Assembly: GCF_001654925.1 (NCBI RefSeq)
Contig: NZ_LXER01000011.1
Span: 346,454-410,453 of the forward strand
Source of the DNA: Buttiauxella brennerae ATCC 51605
GTDB taxonomy: Bacteria; Pseudomonadota; Gammaproteobacteria; Enterobacterales; Enterobacteriaceae
DNA: 64,000 nt
Reading direction: 5' to 3'
The number at the start of each line of letters is the position of its first letter. Position 1 is the first letter of the stretch. The notes under the pieces are model-generated. The model ran no database searches, was not told where the DNA came from, and saw nothing but the letters and a program-made list of their open reading frames with translations. A program made the position numbers and the translations under genes. This document shows positions 33,756-42,709 of this stretch, piece after piece.

Positions 33756-33769
33756 TGTAATCGATTACA
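33756..33769. promoter_or_regulatory. LacI-type operator, downstream copy (perfect palindrome)
   Basis: TGTAATCGATTACA is a perfect 14-bp palindrome, 46 bp before the symporter start. It is probably the main operator of the divergently encoded LacI-family repressor. Confidence 0.8.
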
Positions 33770-33815
33770 AAAATAACCTCATACCCTTAAAACAATACCC
33801 TGCACTGGAGGATTT

Positions 33816-35063
33816 ATGTCTTCTCACTCGGCCGTTGGGGCACAAGTGGTCACCCATAAATGGGTGATCCCACGCCTGTCGTTAATGATGTTTCTTGAGT
33901 TTTTCGTCTGGGGGGCATGGTATGTCACCCTCGGCGTCGTGATGGGTAAATACGGCCTGAGCGCGCTAATTGGTGATGCGTATTCCACCGGGCCGATTGC
34001 CTCTATTTTGTCGCCGTTTGTTCTCGGCATGCTGGTTGACCGTTTCTTTGCCTCGCAGAAAGTACTCGGCGTGTTGCACCTGATTGGCGCGGCATTGCTG
34101 TGGTGGTTGCCGGGCGCGTTTGAAAGCGGGCAAAGTGGTCTGTTGTGGATAGTCTTCGCCTATATGCTTTGCTACATGCCAACCATCGCGCTAAGCAATA
34201 ACGTGGCGTTCCACAGCCTGGCAAACAGCGAAAAAGGGTTCCCGATCGTACGTGCGTTCGGCACCATCGGCTGGATTGTGGCGGGGCTGATTGTCGGCAC
34301 CACCGGCCTTTCAGACAGCACCGGCATCTTTACGCTGGCCGCCGTCGCCTCTGTAGTGTTGGGGATTTACAGCTTTACGCTGCCCAATACGCCAGCACCA
34401 GATCGCGGTAAGCCACTTTCGATGCGCGACCTGGTTTGTGCCGACGCCTTCGCATTGCTTAAACAGCGCCATTTCATGGTGTTTATCATCTGCGCCACGC
34501 TTATCTCTATTCCACTGGCGGCTTACTACGCTTACGCCGCGCCGTTTATTTCTGCTGTTGGGTTCGAGAACGTCAGCGGCGTGATGGCATTCGGGCAAAT
34601 GTCTGAGCTGCTGTTTATGCTGTTGATTCCCTTCTTCTTCCGCCGTCTTGGCATCAAAATGATGCTGCTGATTGGGATGCTGGCATGGTTTGCACGTTAC
34701 GCGATGTTTGCCCTTGGCATCACCGAAGAAACCCGCTGGATGATTTACATCGGCATCATTCTGCATGGGGTGTGTTACGACTTCTTCTTTGTTATCGGCT
34801 TTATCTATACCGACAAAGTGGCGGGCAACAAAGTGAAGGGGCAGGCGCAAAGTCTGCTGGTGCTGTTTACCTACGGGCTTGGCATGCTGATTGGTTCGCA
34901 AATCAGCGGAGCGGTGTTTAACCGTTCGGTTACCGCACAAGGTGCTGAAGGCTTACTTCAATGGCAGCAATTCTGGTGGATGCCGGCGATTGCGGCGGTG
35001 GTGATTGCTGCCATCTTCTTCTTTAGTTTCAACTATAAAGAGGGCGAGCAGCATGGCAAATAA
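33816..35063 (+). CDS. MFS transporter, nucleoside:H+ symporter (NHS) family
   Basis: The 415-residue inner-membrane protein has 12 predicted helices and the NHS-family N-terminus (MMFLEFFVWGAWYVTLGVVM, as in NupG, XapB and YegT). Classical members carry nucleosides, but some in catabolic clusters carry other polar compounds such as glycosides. As first gene after the LacI operators, directly linked to a dehydrogenase/isomerase set, it probably imports the substrate of those enzymes. It overlaps the next gene by 11 bp. Confidence 0.9.
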   Translation: MSSHSAVGAQVVTHKWVIPRLSLMMFLEFFVWGAWYVTLGVVMGKYGLSALIGDAYSTGPIASILSPFVLGMLVDRFFASQKVLGVLHLIGAALLWWLPGAFESGQSGLLWIVFAYMLCYMPTIALSNNVAFHSLANSEKGFPIVRAFGTIGWIVAGLIVGTTGLSDSTGIFTLAAVASVVLGIYSFTLPNTPAPDRGKPLSMRDLVCADAFALLKQRHFMVFIICATLISIPLAAYYAYAAPFISAVGFENVSGVMAFGQMSELLFMLLIPFFFRRLGIKMMLLIGMLAWFARYAMFALGITEETRWMIYIGIILHGVCYDFFFVIGFIYTDKVAGNKVKGQAQSLLVLFTYGLGMLIGSQISGAVFNRSVTAQGAEGLLQWQQFWWMPAIAAVVIAAIFFFSFNYKEGEQHGK

Positions 35064-36141
35064 GCCGCTGCGCGTACTGGTTGTGGGCTGCGGAAATATG
35101 GGGGCTGCCCACAGCCTTGCGTATCAGCAACTTGAGGAGTTTACCCTTTGCGGGCTGGTGGCTCGCGGAGATTCAAAAACTAAGCTGAAAGCCCAACTTG
35201 CGGCGGATATTCCCCTGTTCGACGATCTCAAGCGGGCGATTAGCGAAACGCAGGCCGATGCGGTGTGCATCGCCACCTGGCCTGATTCGCACGAAGCGCT
35301 GGCACTGACCGCACTCGCCGCAGGCTGCCATGTATTTCTCGAAAAACCGCTCGCCACCACGGTGAGCGGGGCGAAACGGGTGGTCGCCACGGCGCATCTG
35401 GCGGGTAAAAAGCTGGTGGTCGGGTACATTTTGCGCCACCACCCGGTGTGGCAGCAGTTTATTGCGTTATCGCACGGGCTGGGCAAGCCGCTGGTGATGC
35501 GCATGAACCTCAACCAGCAAAGTAGCGGTAGCGCCTGGCACACGCACAAAATGCTGATGCAGTCGCTTTCACCCATGGTGGATTGTGGCGTGCATTATCT
35601 GGATGTGATGTGCCAGATGGTGCAAGCCAGCCCGCTGTCGGTGAGTGCGATTGGTGTGCGCTTAAGCGACGAAATCGCCCCCGAACAGTTTAATTACGGC
35701 CAGCTACAGGTGCGTTTTGAAGAGGGCTCTGTTGGCTGGTACGAAGCGGGATGGGGGCCGATGATGAGCCAGACGGCGTTCTTTATTAAAGATGTGATTG
35801 GCCCGCAAGGTTCTGTTTCTATTGTCGCCCGCGAAGCCGCTGGCGAAGGGCAATCCGCCAATGTTGAAGCGCACACGCGCACCGAATCACTGCGTGTTCA
35901 TCATAGCGAATTAAACGCCCAGGGCGAGTTTGTACACCAGGATGAATGGCTGACAGCAAGCGATGAGCCGGATCATTTTGCTTTGTGCCAACGTGAACAG
36001 CAGTTTTTTGCCCGTGCCATTCTTGAGGATAGTGATTTGTCGCAGCACTTGCAGCAGGCGGTCGAAAGCCTGGCTGTGGTGCTGGCGGCAGACCGGGCCG
36101 TTCGCGAGCAGTGCACGGTTTTAATTAAGGAGATGTTGTAA
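35053..36141 (+). CDS. Gfo/Idh/MocA-family NAD(P)-dependent dehydrogenase (first)
   Basis: The 362-residue protein has an N-terminal Rossmann fold (LRVLVVGCGNMGAAHSLAYQ), the EKPL cofactor motif (FLEKPLATTVSG about 96-107) and the catalytic-region motif VDCGVHYLDVMC (about 175-186). These are hallmarks of the Gfo/Idh/MocA family of sugar oxidoreductases. The ATG at 35053 sits within the end of the symporter gene, giving an 11-bp overlap. With the isomerase and second dehydrogenase it could oxidise a glycoside at C3, as YcjS does in E. coli. The exact substrate is unknown. Confidence 0.9.
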   Translation: MANKPLRVLVVGCGNMGAAHSLAYQQLEEFTLCGLVARGDSKTKLKAQLAADIPLFDDLKRAISETQADAVCIATWPDSHEALALTALAAGCHVFLEKPLATTVSGAKRVVATAHLAGKKLVVGYILRHHPVWQQFIALSHGLGKPLVMRMNLNQQSSGSAWHTHKMLMQSLSPMVDCGVHYLDVMCQMVQASPLSVSAIGVRLSDEIAPEQFNYGQLQVRFEEGSVGWYEAGWGPMMSQTAFFIKDVIGPQGSVSIVAREAAGEGQSANVEAHTRTESLRVHHSELNAQGEFVHQDEWLTASDEPDHFALCQREQQFFARAILEDSDLSQHLQQAVESLAVVLAADRAVREQCTVLIKEML

Positions 36142-37199
36142 TGAAAACCCTGAAAGGGCCGTCCATATTTCTCTCACAGTTTATTTCCGACCAGCCACCG
36201 TTTAATTCGCTCGAAACCATAGCAGCATGGGCTGCGGGTCTGGGCTATAAAGCGGTGCAAATCCCCACGCATTTGCCGCATATTTTTGACCTCGCCAGAG
36301 CCGCTGAAAGCCTGGAATACTGCGCTGAAATTCGCAATCTGCTGGCAAATGTTGGGCTGGAAATCAGCGAGCTTTCGACGCATCTGCAAGGGCAGTTGGT
36401 GGCGGTGCATCCGGCATATGACGCCGCATTCGCCGGGTTTGCGCCGCCAGAACTGGCGCAAGATGCCGTTGCGCGTCAGCAGTGGGCGGTTGATAGTCTG
36501 AAACAAGCCGCTCGTGCCTCGCAAAATCTCGGGCTAAAGGCGCACGCCACGTTTTCTGGCGCACTGGCCTGGCCTTATTTTTACCCCTGGCCGCCGCGCA
36601 ATGAGCAACTGCTCGGTGAAGCGTTTCATGAACTCGCTTCGCGCTGGAAGCCTATTCTGGACTCTTTTGACGAAGCAGGTGTTGACGTTTGTTTTGAGCT
36701 GCATCCTGGCGAAGATCTGCATGATGGCGTCACATTCGAGCGTTTTCTGGCGCTGGTTGATAACCACCCGCGTTGCAATATTCTCTACGATCCAAGCCAT
36801 ATGCTGCTGCAACACATGGATTACCTCGGTTTTATCGACCATTACCATGCGCGAATCAAAGCCTTTCACGTCAAAGATGCTGAGTTTTTACCGTCGGCAA
36901 AAAGTGGTGTTTACGCGGGTTATCAGCCGTGGATTGAACGCCCGGGGCGTTTTCGTTCCCTCGGCGACGGGCAGGTTAATTTCAACGGGATTTTCAGCAA
37001 ACTGGCGCAATACGACTACAGCGGATGGGCTACGCTTGAATGGGAGTGTTGCCTGAAAGCAGGTGATGCAGGCGCGCGCGAAGGGGCCAAATTTATCGCG
37101 GAACACATTATTCCGGTTGCCGAATATGCCTTTGACGACTTTGCGCTGCGCGACAGCGAGAGATCCGCGGTGCGTCGCATGCTCGGGCTGGAGGAGTAA
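36141..37199 (+). CDS. Xylose-isomerase-like TIM-barrel sugar isomerase/epimerase/lyase
   Basis: The 352-residue protein belongs to the AP endonuclease family 2 (xylose-isomerase-like TIM barrel) group. Probable metal ligands are Glu in VCFELHPGE (about 190), Asp in LYDPSHML (about 217), His in KAFHVKDAE (about 243) and Glu in TLEWECC (about 300). It is longer than YcjR (262 aa). Related enzymes epimerise or cleave 3-keto-glycosides. The start shares a base with the previous stop and the next gene follows after 2 bp, so the three enzymes form one translational unit. Confidence 0.88.
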   Translation: MKTLKGPSIFLSQFISDQPPFNSLETIAAWAAGLGYKAVQIPTHLPHIFDLARAAESLEYCAEIRNLLANVGLEISELSTHLQGQLVAVHPAYDAAFAGFAPPELAQDAVARQQWAVDSLKQAARASQNLGLKAHATFSGALAWPYFYPWPPRNEQLLGEAFHELASRWKPILDSFDEAGVDVCFELHPGEDLHDGVTFERFLALVDNHPRCNILYDPSHMLLQHMDYLGFIDHYHARIKAFHVKDAEFLPSAKSGVYAGYQPWIERPGRFRSLGDGQVNFNGIFSKLAQYDYSGWATLEWECCLKAGDAGAREGAKFIAEHIIPVAEYAFDDFALRDSERSAVRRMLGLEE

Positions 37200-37201
37200 A
37201 C

Positions 37202-38317
37202 ATGAAACGTATTCGGTTAGGCATGGTGGGTGGCGGTGAAGGCTCATTTATTGGCGGCGTGCACCGTATTGCGGCACGCCTGGATGATCAGTTTGAACTG
37301 GTGGCGGGGGCGTTTTCGTCCTCACCGGAAGTGGCAAAACGCAGCGGGGAAGCGCTATTTATCGAAGACTCACGCAGTTATGCCAGCTGGCAGGAGATGG
37401 CGCAGAGCGAGGCAGCTCGCGCGGATGGCATTGAAGCAGTTTCGATAGTCACGCCCAACCATTTGCACGTTCCGGTGGCAAAAGTGTTTCTGGAACACGG
37501 TATTCACGTTATCTGCGACAAACCGCTCGGGGTTACGCTTGCCGAGGCGCAGGAGCTTGCGCAGATTATCCATGCAACTGGCCTGCAATTTATTCTGACC
37601 CATAACTACAGCGCACTTCCAATGGTGCGCGAGGCCCGTGCGCGAATCGCTAACAGCGAAATCGGCGATATTCGCGCCATCGAAGTAGAGTATTTACAGG
37701 ACTGGCTGAACGACAGGCTGGAATTGACCGACAACAAACAGGCGAGCTGGCGCGGAAACCCGGCCATGGCGGGAGCAGGAGCGATCGGTGATATCGGTAC
37801 CCACGCCTGGCAACTGGCGGCATTTGTCAGCGGCATGGAACCCGATACCGTGCGCGGTGAGCTTCTGACGCGCATTCCGGGAAGAGTGATGGACGACGAA
37901 GTGTACGCTGAAATGCGCTACGCCAACGGTGCGCGCGGCCGTTTGTGGGCAAGCCAGGTCGCACCCGGTTTTGAAAACGATCTGCGCCTACGCATTGTAG
38001 GAAGCAGGGCGACTATCAGTTTCCGCCAGCAACAACCTGAAATTCTGGAAATTCACCCGCATCATGGTAATAGTTACACTGTCACACGAAATGGCGTCAA
38101 TAACCACGACTCCGTGCGCCATCAGTGCCGCACCCCCGCCGGGCACCCGGAAGGGTATCTGGAAGGTTTCGCGCAAATCTATCGCGAAGCGGCGCTGAAA
38201 ATTCGTGGCGGCGAAGCCCCGTGGTTGCCGGGTATTGCCGAAGGGATTGCGGGAATGAAGTTCATCGAAACAGTGCGTGAGAGCAGTAACCGTGGCGGGG
38301 AATGGATGGAGTGGTGA
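37202..38317 (+). CDS. Gfo/Idh/MocA-family NAD(P)-dependent dehydrogenase (second)
   Basis: The 371-residue protein has the Rossmann motif MVGGGEGSFIGGVHRIAARL, the DKPL cofactor motif (ICDKPLGVTLAEAQ about 101-114) and the catalytic motif GDIGTHAWQLA (about 195-205). It differs clearly from the first dehydrogenase of the cluster, so the pair probably acts at different steps, for example oxidation of a glycoside and reduction of the 3-keto product. A REP-like repeat follows the stop, separating this unit from the ABC importer genes. Confidence 0.9.
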   Translation: MKRIRLGMVGGGEGSFIGGVHRIAARLDDQFELVAGAFSSSPEVAKRSGEALFIEDSRSYASWQEMAQSEAARADGIEAVSIVTPNHLHVPVAKVFLEHGIHVICDKPLGVTLAEAQELAQIIHATGLQFILTHNYSALPMVREARARIANSEIGDIRAIEVEYLQDWLNDRLELTDNKQASWRGNPAMAGAGAIGDIGTHAWQLAAFVSGMEPDTVRGELLTRIPGRVMDDEVYAEMRYANGARGRLWASQVAPGFENDLRLRIVGSRATISFRQQQPEILEIHPHHGNSYTVTRNGVNNHDSVRHQCRTPAGHPEGYLEGFAQIYREAALKIRGGEAPWLPGIAEGIAGMKFIETVRESSNRGGEWMEW

Positions 38318-38325
38318 TGACACAG

Positions 38326-38354
38326 GGGTGGATGGCGCTCACGCTTATCCATCC
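38326..38354. repeat. REP-like palindrome, reverse orientation
   Basis: GGGTGGATGGCGCT and GCTTATCCATCC form a hairpin. Read on the minus strand it matches the second half of the bipartite repeat at 46011-46096. It begins 8 bp after the dehydrogenase stop. Confidence 0.75.
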
Positions 38355-38500
38355 TTCAAAAACCAATTATCTACTCGCATAGCGCGTCCTACGCAAAAGT
38401 GAAATAAAAAATAGCGTTACGTGCACTACGTCGAGAATTCGCACAAAGGTTAGGGCGCTAAGTTGTCGTCTGGTTCGATTGTTAACTAGCTTTTTTATTG

Positions 38501-38517
38501 GTGCGTTCAAAACGCAC
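38501..38517. promoter_or_regulatory. Palindrome in the leader of the ABC importer operon
   Basis: GTGCGTT-CAA-AACGCAC is a perfect 7-bp inverted repeat 35 bp before the binding-protein start. It could be a leader hairpin or an operator. It does not resemble the LacI sites at 33.7 kb, so control of the ABC genes may differ or come by read-through. Confidence 0.35.
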
Positions 38518-38551
38518 TCCCTCAGGTTTGGTCTGAACAAAAGAGGAAACA

Positions 38552-39817
38552 ATGAAAAAGCTGACGTTAAGTCTTATTACCTTAGCGCTTGCGGGCGTTT
38601 CTAACGCTGCGTTTGCCGATACCCTGCGCATGGAATGCCCAATCTCGCCTGGCGGTAAGGAATACTGCAAATACGTCAAAGATCGTTTTGAAAAGCAGAC
38701 CAGCAACAAGCTGGAGTTTATCGAGTTCCCGGCAGCTTCTGACGAAAAGCTGGCTCTGCTACAACAACTGTTTGCCGCCAAAGATGAGAAAGCTGTGGAC
38801 TTGTTCCAGTCGGATACTATCTGGGTGGGGCTGCTCGATAAGCAAACGCTCGATTTAACCGATGCAGTCGGCGATATGAAAGGTGATTTCTTCCCCGGCC
38901 CGTGGGCGAATGACACGGTGAACGGCAAAGTGAAAGCGGTGCCTGCGTACCTCGATACTGGCGTGTTGTATTACCGCAAAGACCTGCTGGAAAAATATAA
39001 CGAACAGCCACCAAAAACCTGGGAAGACCTGACGCGCATCGCGACCAAAATTCAGGACGAAGAGCGCAAAGCGGGGCACAAAAACTTCTGGGGGATGATC
39101 TTCCAGGGCAAATCGTATGAAGGGCTGACCTGTAACGCGCTGGAGTGGATTGACTCTTACGGCGGCGGCACCTTTATCGACGAAAAAGGGAACGTGACCG
39201 TTAATAATCCGAAAGCGGCGGCAGCACTGGATATGGTCGCAGGCTGGATGGGCAAAATCACGCCGAAAGGGGCGTTAGGCTACAAAGAGGAAGAGTCGCG
39301 AGCGGTATTCCAGAACGGCGATGCGCTATTTATGCGCAACTGGCCATACGCGTATCTGCTCTCGCAAGGCGCTGATAGCCCGCTGAAAGGCAAAGTGGGC
39401 GTGGCTCCGCTTCCTGCCGGGCCGGACGGGAAGTCTGCCAACGCGCTGGGCGGCTGGCAATGGTCAGTTAACGCCAATACCAAAAATAAAGATGCGGCCA
39501 TTGCTCTGCTAAAAATCCTCACCGATGCAGATTCGCAGAAAATGCAGCTGAAATATCTCGGCTTCGCACCGACGCGTTCAGCGCTGTACGAAGACAAAGC
39601 CGTACTGGAAGCCGCACCGCATCTGACGATGTTTAAGGAGATCTTTGCCAACGCTGTACCTCGCCCTGCAACGGCCACCAAAAGCCAGTATCCGCGCGTC
39701 TCGAATGCAATCTATAACGTGACCTTTAAAGTGCTCAACGGCGGCAGCGACGGCAAAACGGCGGTCGCCGATCTGCAAAAACGTCTGGAGCGCGTCAAAG
39801 GTAAGGACTGGCATTAG
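38552..39817 (+). CDS. ABC importer sugar-binding protein
   Basis: The 421-residue periplasmic protein has a signal peptide (1-22, ending AAFA|DT) and the fold of family 1 extracellular solute-binding proteins for oligosaccharides (VPAYLDTGVLYYRKDLLEKY about 131-150, PLPAGPDGKSANALGGWQWS about 287-306). The nearest known types are the ThuE/AglE/PalE proteins that bind trehalose, alpha-glucosides or palatinose. It begins a MalEFGK-like set and is followed by two alpha-glucosidases, so an alpha-glucoside is the likely ligand. An AGAGGAAA ribosome site precedes the ATG. Confidence 0.92.
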   Translation: MKKLTLSLITLALAGVSNAAFADTLRMECPISPGGKEYCKYVKDRFEKQTSNKLEFIEFPAASDEKLALLQQLFAAKDEKAVDLFQSDTIWVGLLDKQTLDLTDAVGDMKGDFFPGPWANDTVNGKVKAVPAYLDTGVLYYRKDLLEKYNEQPPKTWEDLTRIATKIQDEERKAGHKNFWGMIFQGKSYEGLTCNALEWIDSYGGGTFIDEKGNVTVNNPKAAAALDMVAGWMGKITPKGALGYKEEESRAVFQNGDALFMRNWPYAYLLSQGADSPLKGKVGVAPLPAGPDGKSANALGGWQWSVNANTKNKDAAIALLKILTDADSQKMQLKYLGFAPTRSALYEDKAVLEAAPHLTMFKEIFANAVPRPATATKSQYPRVSNAIYNVTFKVLNGGSDGKTAVADLQKRLERVKGKDWH

Positions 39818-40735
39818 TTGGCGCATACAGGCTACCAACAACGGCGTCGCCGTATCGCGTGGATACTGGTGGCGCCTGCACTTTTACTTCTGGCACTGGC
39901 GGCGGGATGGCCGCTGGTGCGTACCTTCTTTTTCAGTTTCACCAACGCGATGCTCGATAACCCGTCCGAGTACCAAATGGTGGGGCTTGCAAATTATTAC
40001 GCGACACATGACGGCGACAGCAGCGGTGTGTTGGTTGACCCGCTGTGGTGGCAGGCTGTCGGCAACACCTTGTGGTTTACTGTGGTATCGGTTGGTATCG
40101 AGCTATTGCTGGGGATGTTACTGGCGCTGCTCATGAACCAGAAATTTCGCGGTCAGGGCTTAGTGCGCACCGCGATTCTGGTGCCGTGGGCGATTCCGAC
40201 GATTGTGAGCGCCAAAATGTGGGGCTGGATGTTCCACGACCAGTACGGCGTAGTGAACGACTTACTGGCGAAAATATTTGGCTATCAGGCCCATCTTGCG
40301 TGGATTGCCGAGCCATCGCTGTCGATGTGGGCGGTGGTGATTGCCGATGTCTGGAAAACCACGCCGTTTATGGCGCTGATGTTACTGGCAGCGCTGCAGC
40401 TGATCCCAACCGATCTCTACGAGGCCGCTCGCGTAGACGGTGCCAGCCCGTGGCAAAGGTTCAAGCGCATCACGCTGCCGTTGATTATGCCGGCGATGAT
40501 TGTGGCGCTGATTTTCCGCGTGATGGATGCAATGCGCATCTTCGATTTGATCTTCGTGCTCACCTCTAACAGCGAGGCCACAATGTCGGTTTCCGGTTAT
40601 GCCCGCGAGCAGATTATTTCGTACCAGGATATGGGGATGGGTTCGGCGGCGTCCGTGCTGGTGTTTATGATGGTGGCAGGCATTGCCGCCTGTTTCATCC
40701 GCGTCTCGCGCTTAAATGAGAAGGAGAAGCGGTGA
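39818..40735 (+). CDS. ABC importer permease, MalF type
   Basis: The 305-residue membrane protein starts with TTG at 39818 immediately after the binding-protein stop, with AAGGTAAGG as ribosome site. No ATG occurs before the first transmembrane segment, which supports the TTG. It has six helices and the EAA loop of MalF-type permeases (LYEAARVDGASPWQRFKRIT about 203-222). It pairs with the next permease and the ATPase to import the sugar. Confidence 0.92.
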   Translation: MAHTGYQQRRRRIAWILVAPALLLLALAAGWPLVRTFFFSFTNAMLDNPSEYQMVGLANYYATHDGDSSGVLVDPLWWQAVGNTLWFTVVSVGIELLLGMLLALLMNQKFRGQGLVRTAILVPWAIPTIVSAKMWGWMFHDQYGVVNDLLAKIFGYQAHLAWIAEPSLSMWAVVIADVWKTTPFMALMLLAALQLIPTDLYEAARVDGASPWQRFKRITLPLIMPAMIVALIFRVMDAMRIFDLIFVLTSNSEATMSVSGYAREQIISYQDMGMGSAASVLVFMMVAGIAACFIRVSRLNEKEKR

Positions 40736-41580
40736 TGAAAACCACTCTTCGGCAGCGCAATTTTGCCCACAAACTGGTGATTTACACCGGGGCGACTTTT
40801 GCGGTGCTGTTTTGCGTGTTCCCGTTTTACTACGCGATTATCACCTCGCTTCGCACCGGGCAGGAGCTGTTCCTTCCTGCCTATTTACCCAGCGGCTGGC
40901 ACTGGCAAAACTACGTCACCGCGCTGGTGGATAACGGCATCGCCCGCAGCCTACTGAACTCGGTACTGGTGGCGACGATAACCGTCGGCATTTGCCTGCT
41001 GGTGTCGATTACCGCCTCTTTTGCACTGGCACGGGTGCCGTTCCGTGGGCGTAAATTTCTGCTATTCACCATTCTGTGTGTCTCGATGTTCCCGCAGGTC
41101 GCGGTGCTGACGGGCATGTTTGAGCTGGTGCGTTTTCTCGGGCTCTATGATTCGCTCGGTGCGCTGGTGCTGTCGTACACCACGTTTTCGCTGCCGTTTA
41201 CCGTCTGGGTGCTCACCACCTTTATGAAGTCGATTCCTATTGAGCTGGAAGAGGCGGCGATTGTTGATGGTGCCAAAACCTGGACCATTATCCGCCGCGT
41301 GTTTGCGCCGATTCTCGCTCCCGCGCTGGTTACCACCGGACTGCTGGCGTTTATCGGTGCGTGGAATGAGTTCATGTTCGCGCTGACATTTATTATTTCC
41401 GGCGACAAACGCACGGTGCCGGTCGCCATCAGTATGTTCAGCGGCGCGTCTACATTTGAGCTGCCGTGGGGCAGCATTATGGCGGCGTCGGTGGTGGTGA
41501 CTCTGCCGATTATCGTGTTGGTACTTATCTTCCAGAAACGCATTGTCAGCGGGCTGACCAGCGGAGCGATTAAGGGATAA
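40735..41580 (+). CDS. ABC importer permease, MalG type
   Basis: The 281-residue permease starts at the ATG at 40735, which shares one base with the preceding TGA and follows AAGGAG at 40721-40726. It has six helices and the EAA motif IELEEAAIVDGAKTWTIIRR (about 163-182). It is the second transmembrane subunit of this importer. Confidence 0.93.
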   Translation: MKTTLRQRNFAHKLVIYTGATFAVLFCVFPFYYAIITSLRTGQELFLPAYLPSGWHWQNYVTALVDNGIARSLLNSVLVATITVGICLLVSITASFALARVPFRGRKFLLFTILCVSMFPQVAVLTGMFELVRFLGLYDSLGALVLSYTTFSLPFTVWVLTTFMKSIPIELEEAAIVDGAKTWTIIRRVFAPILAPALVTTGLLAFIGAWNEFMFALTFIISGDKRTVPVAISMFSGASTFELPWGSIMAASVVVTLPIIVLVLIFQKRIVSGLTSGAIKG

Positions 41581-41582
41581 CC

Positions 41583-42677
41583 ATGGCGCAACTCGTACTA
41601 GATAAAATTCAAAAACGTTACGGCACGGCATCTGAGGTGATTAAACCGCTCGATCTGGAAGTGAATAGCGGGGAATTTGTGGTGGTGGTTGGGCCGTCTG
41701 GTTGCGGGAAATCAACGCTGCTACGCATGGTGGCAGGCCTTGAGGAAATCAGCGGCGGCGAGATGCGCATCGATGGGGTTTGCGTTAACGACGATTCTCC
41801 GTCAGAGCGCGGCATCGGCATGGTGTTCCAGTCCTACGCGCTTTATCCGCATATGACGGTGTACCAGAACATGGCGTTCGCGCTGGAAATGGCAAAGTTG
41901 CCGCTCAAAACCATCGACGAAAAAGTGCGTGAAAGTGCGCGCATTTTGCAACTGGAGCATCTGCTCGACCGCCGCCCGAAAGATCTCTCTGGCGGCCAGC
42001 GCCAGCGCGTGGCGATCGGGCGGGCGATTGTGCGCGAGCCGAGCCTGTTTTTGTTCGATGAACCACTTTCAAACCTTGATGCTTCGCTACGCGTGCAGAT
42101 GCGTATGGAAATCGCTGCCCTGCATAAACGGATTAATGCCACGATTTTATACGTCACCCATGACCAGGTCGAAGCGATGACGCTTGCAGATCGCATCGTG
42201 GTGCTCAATCAAGGGCAAATAGAGCAGGTGGGAACACCACTGGAATTGTATGACCGCCCGGCAAACGTGTTTGTCGCGCAGTTTATTGGTTCGCCAAAAA
42301 TGAATCTGATCCCTGGCGTTTTAGTTTCTGGCAACGCCCAGCGCACCGATGTAATGCTGGAGAACCGCCAGCTTATTTCGCTGCCGGTGAATGGCGCGGG
42401 CGTGCCGGAGGGGCAGAAGGTGCAGCTTGGGATCCGCCCGGAACATATCCAGCTAACCGAGCTTGCGCAGGCGGATATCGAAGGGGAAATTTTGTTTGTT
42501 GAGCAGATGGGCAACGAGACTTTGCTCTACGTAAATAGCGGTTACGGTAGCGAACCGTTGGTTATGCGCCATACTTTCAGGCTTGAGATAAAAGCAGACA
42601 GACGCATCGGTTTGCGATTACCGCCTGAGAATTGCTACTTGTTTAACAGCGACGGCCGGGCGTTTGTGCGAATTTAA
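41583..42677 (+). CDS. ABC importer ATPase, MalK/UgpC type
   Basis: The 364-residue protein has an ABC ATPase domain with Walker A GPSGCGKST (about 38-46), signature LSGGQRQRVAIGRA (about 134), Walker B LFLFDEPLSNLD (about 154-165) and the VTHDQVEA switch. A C-terminal OB-type regulatory domain of about 120 residues contains LGIRPEHIQL. This domain layout is that of MalK/UgpC ATPases, which can serve several importers and bind regulators. It is the third subunit type of the importer encoded just upstream. Confidence 0.94.
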   Translation: MAQLVLDKIQKRYGTASEVIKPLDLEVNSGEFVVVVGPSGCGKSTLLRMVAGLEEISGGEMRIDGVCVNDDSPSERGIGMVFQSYALYPHMTVYQNMAFALEMAKLPLKTIDEKVRESARILQLEHLLDRRPKDLSGGQRQRVAIGRAIVREPSLFLFDEPLSNLDASLRVQMRMEIAALHKRINATILYVTHDQVEAMTLADRIVVLNQGQIEQVGTPLELYDRPANVFVAQFIGSPKMNLIPGVLVSGNAQRTDVMLENRQLISLPVNGAGVPEGQKVQLGIRPEHIQLTELAQADIEGEILFVEQMGNETLLYVNSGYGSEPLVMRHTFRLEIKADRRIGLRLPPENCYLFNSDGRAFVRI

Positions 42678-42709
42678 GGTGAATGGATCGACAAAACAAG
42701 GAGAAATCA

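Noticed and set aside
34311..34940. Minus-strand open frame of 209 codons in the symporter gene
   Set aside because: The translation is rich in His, Gln and Asn without a hydrophobic core or motif. The plus strand encodes a clear 12-helix transporter.
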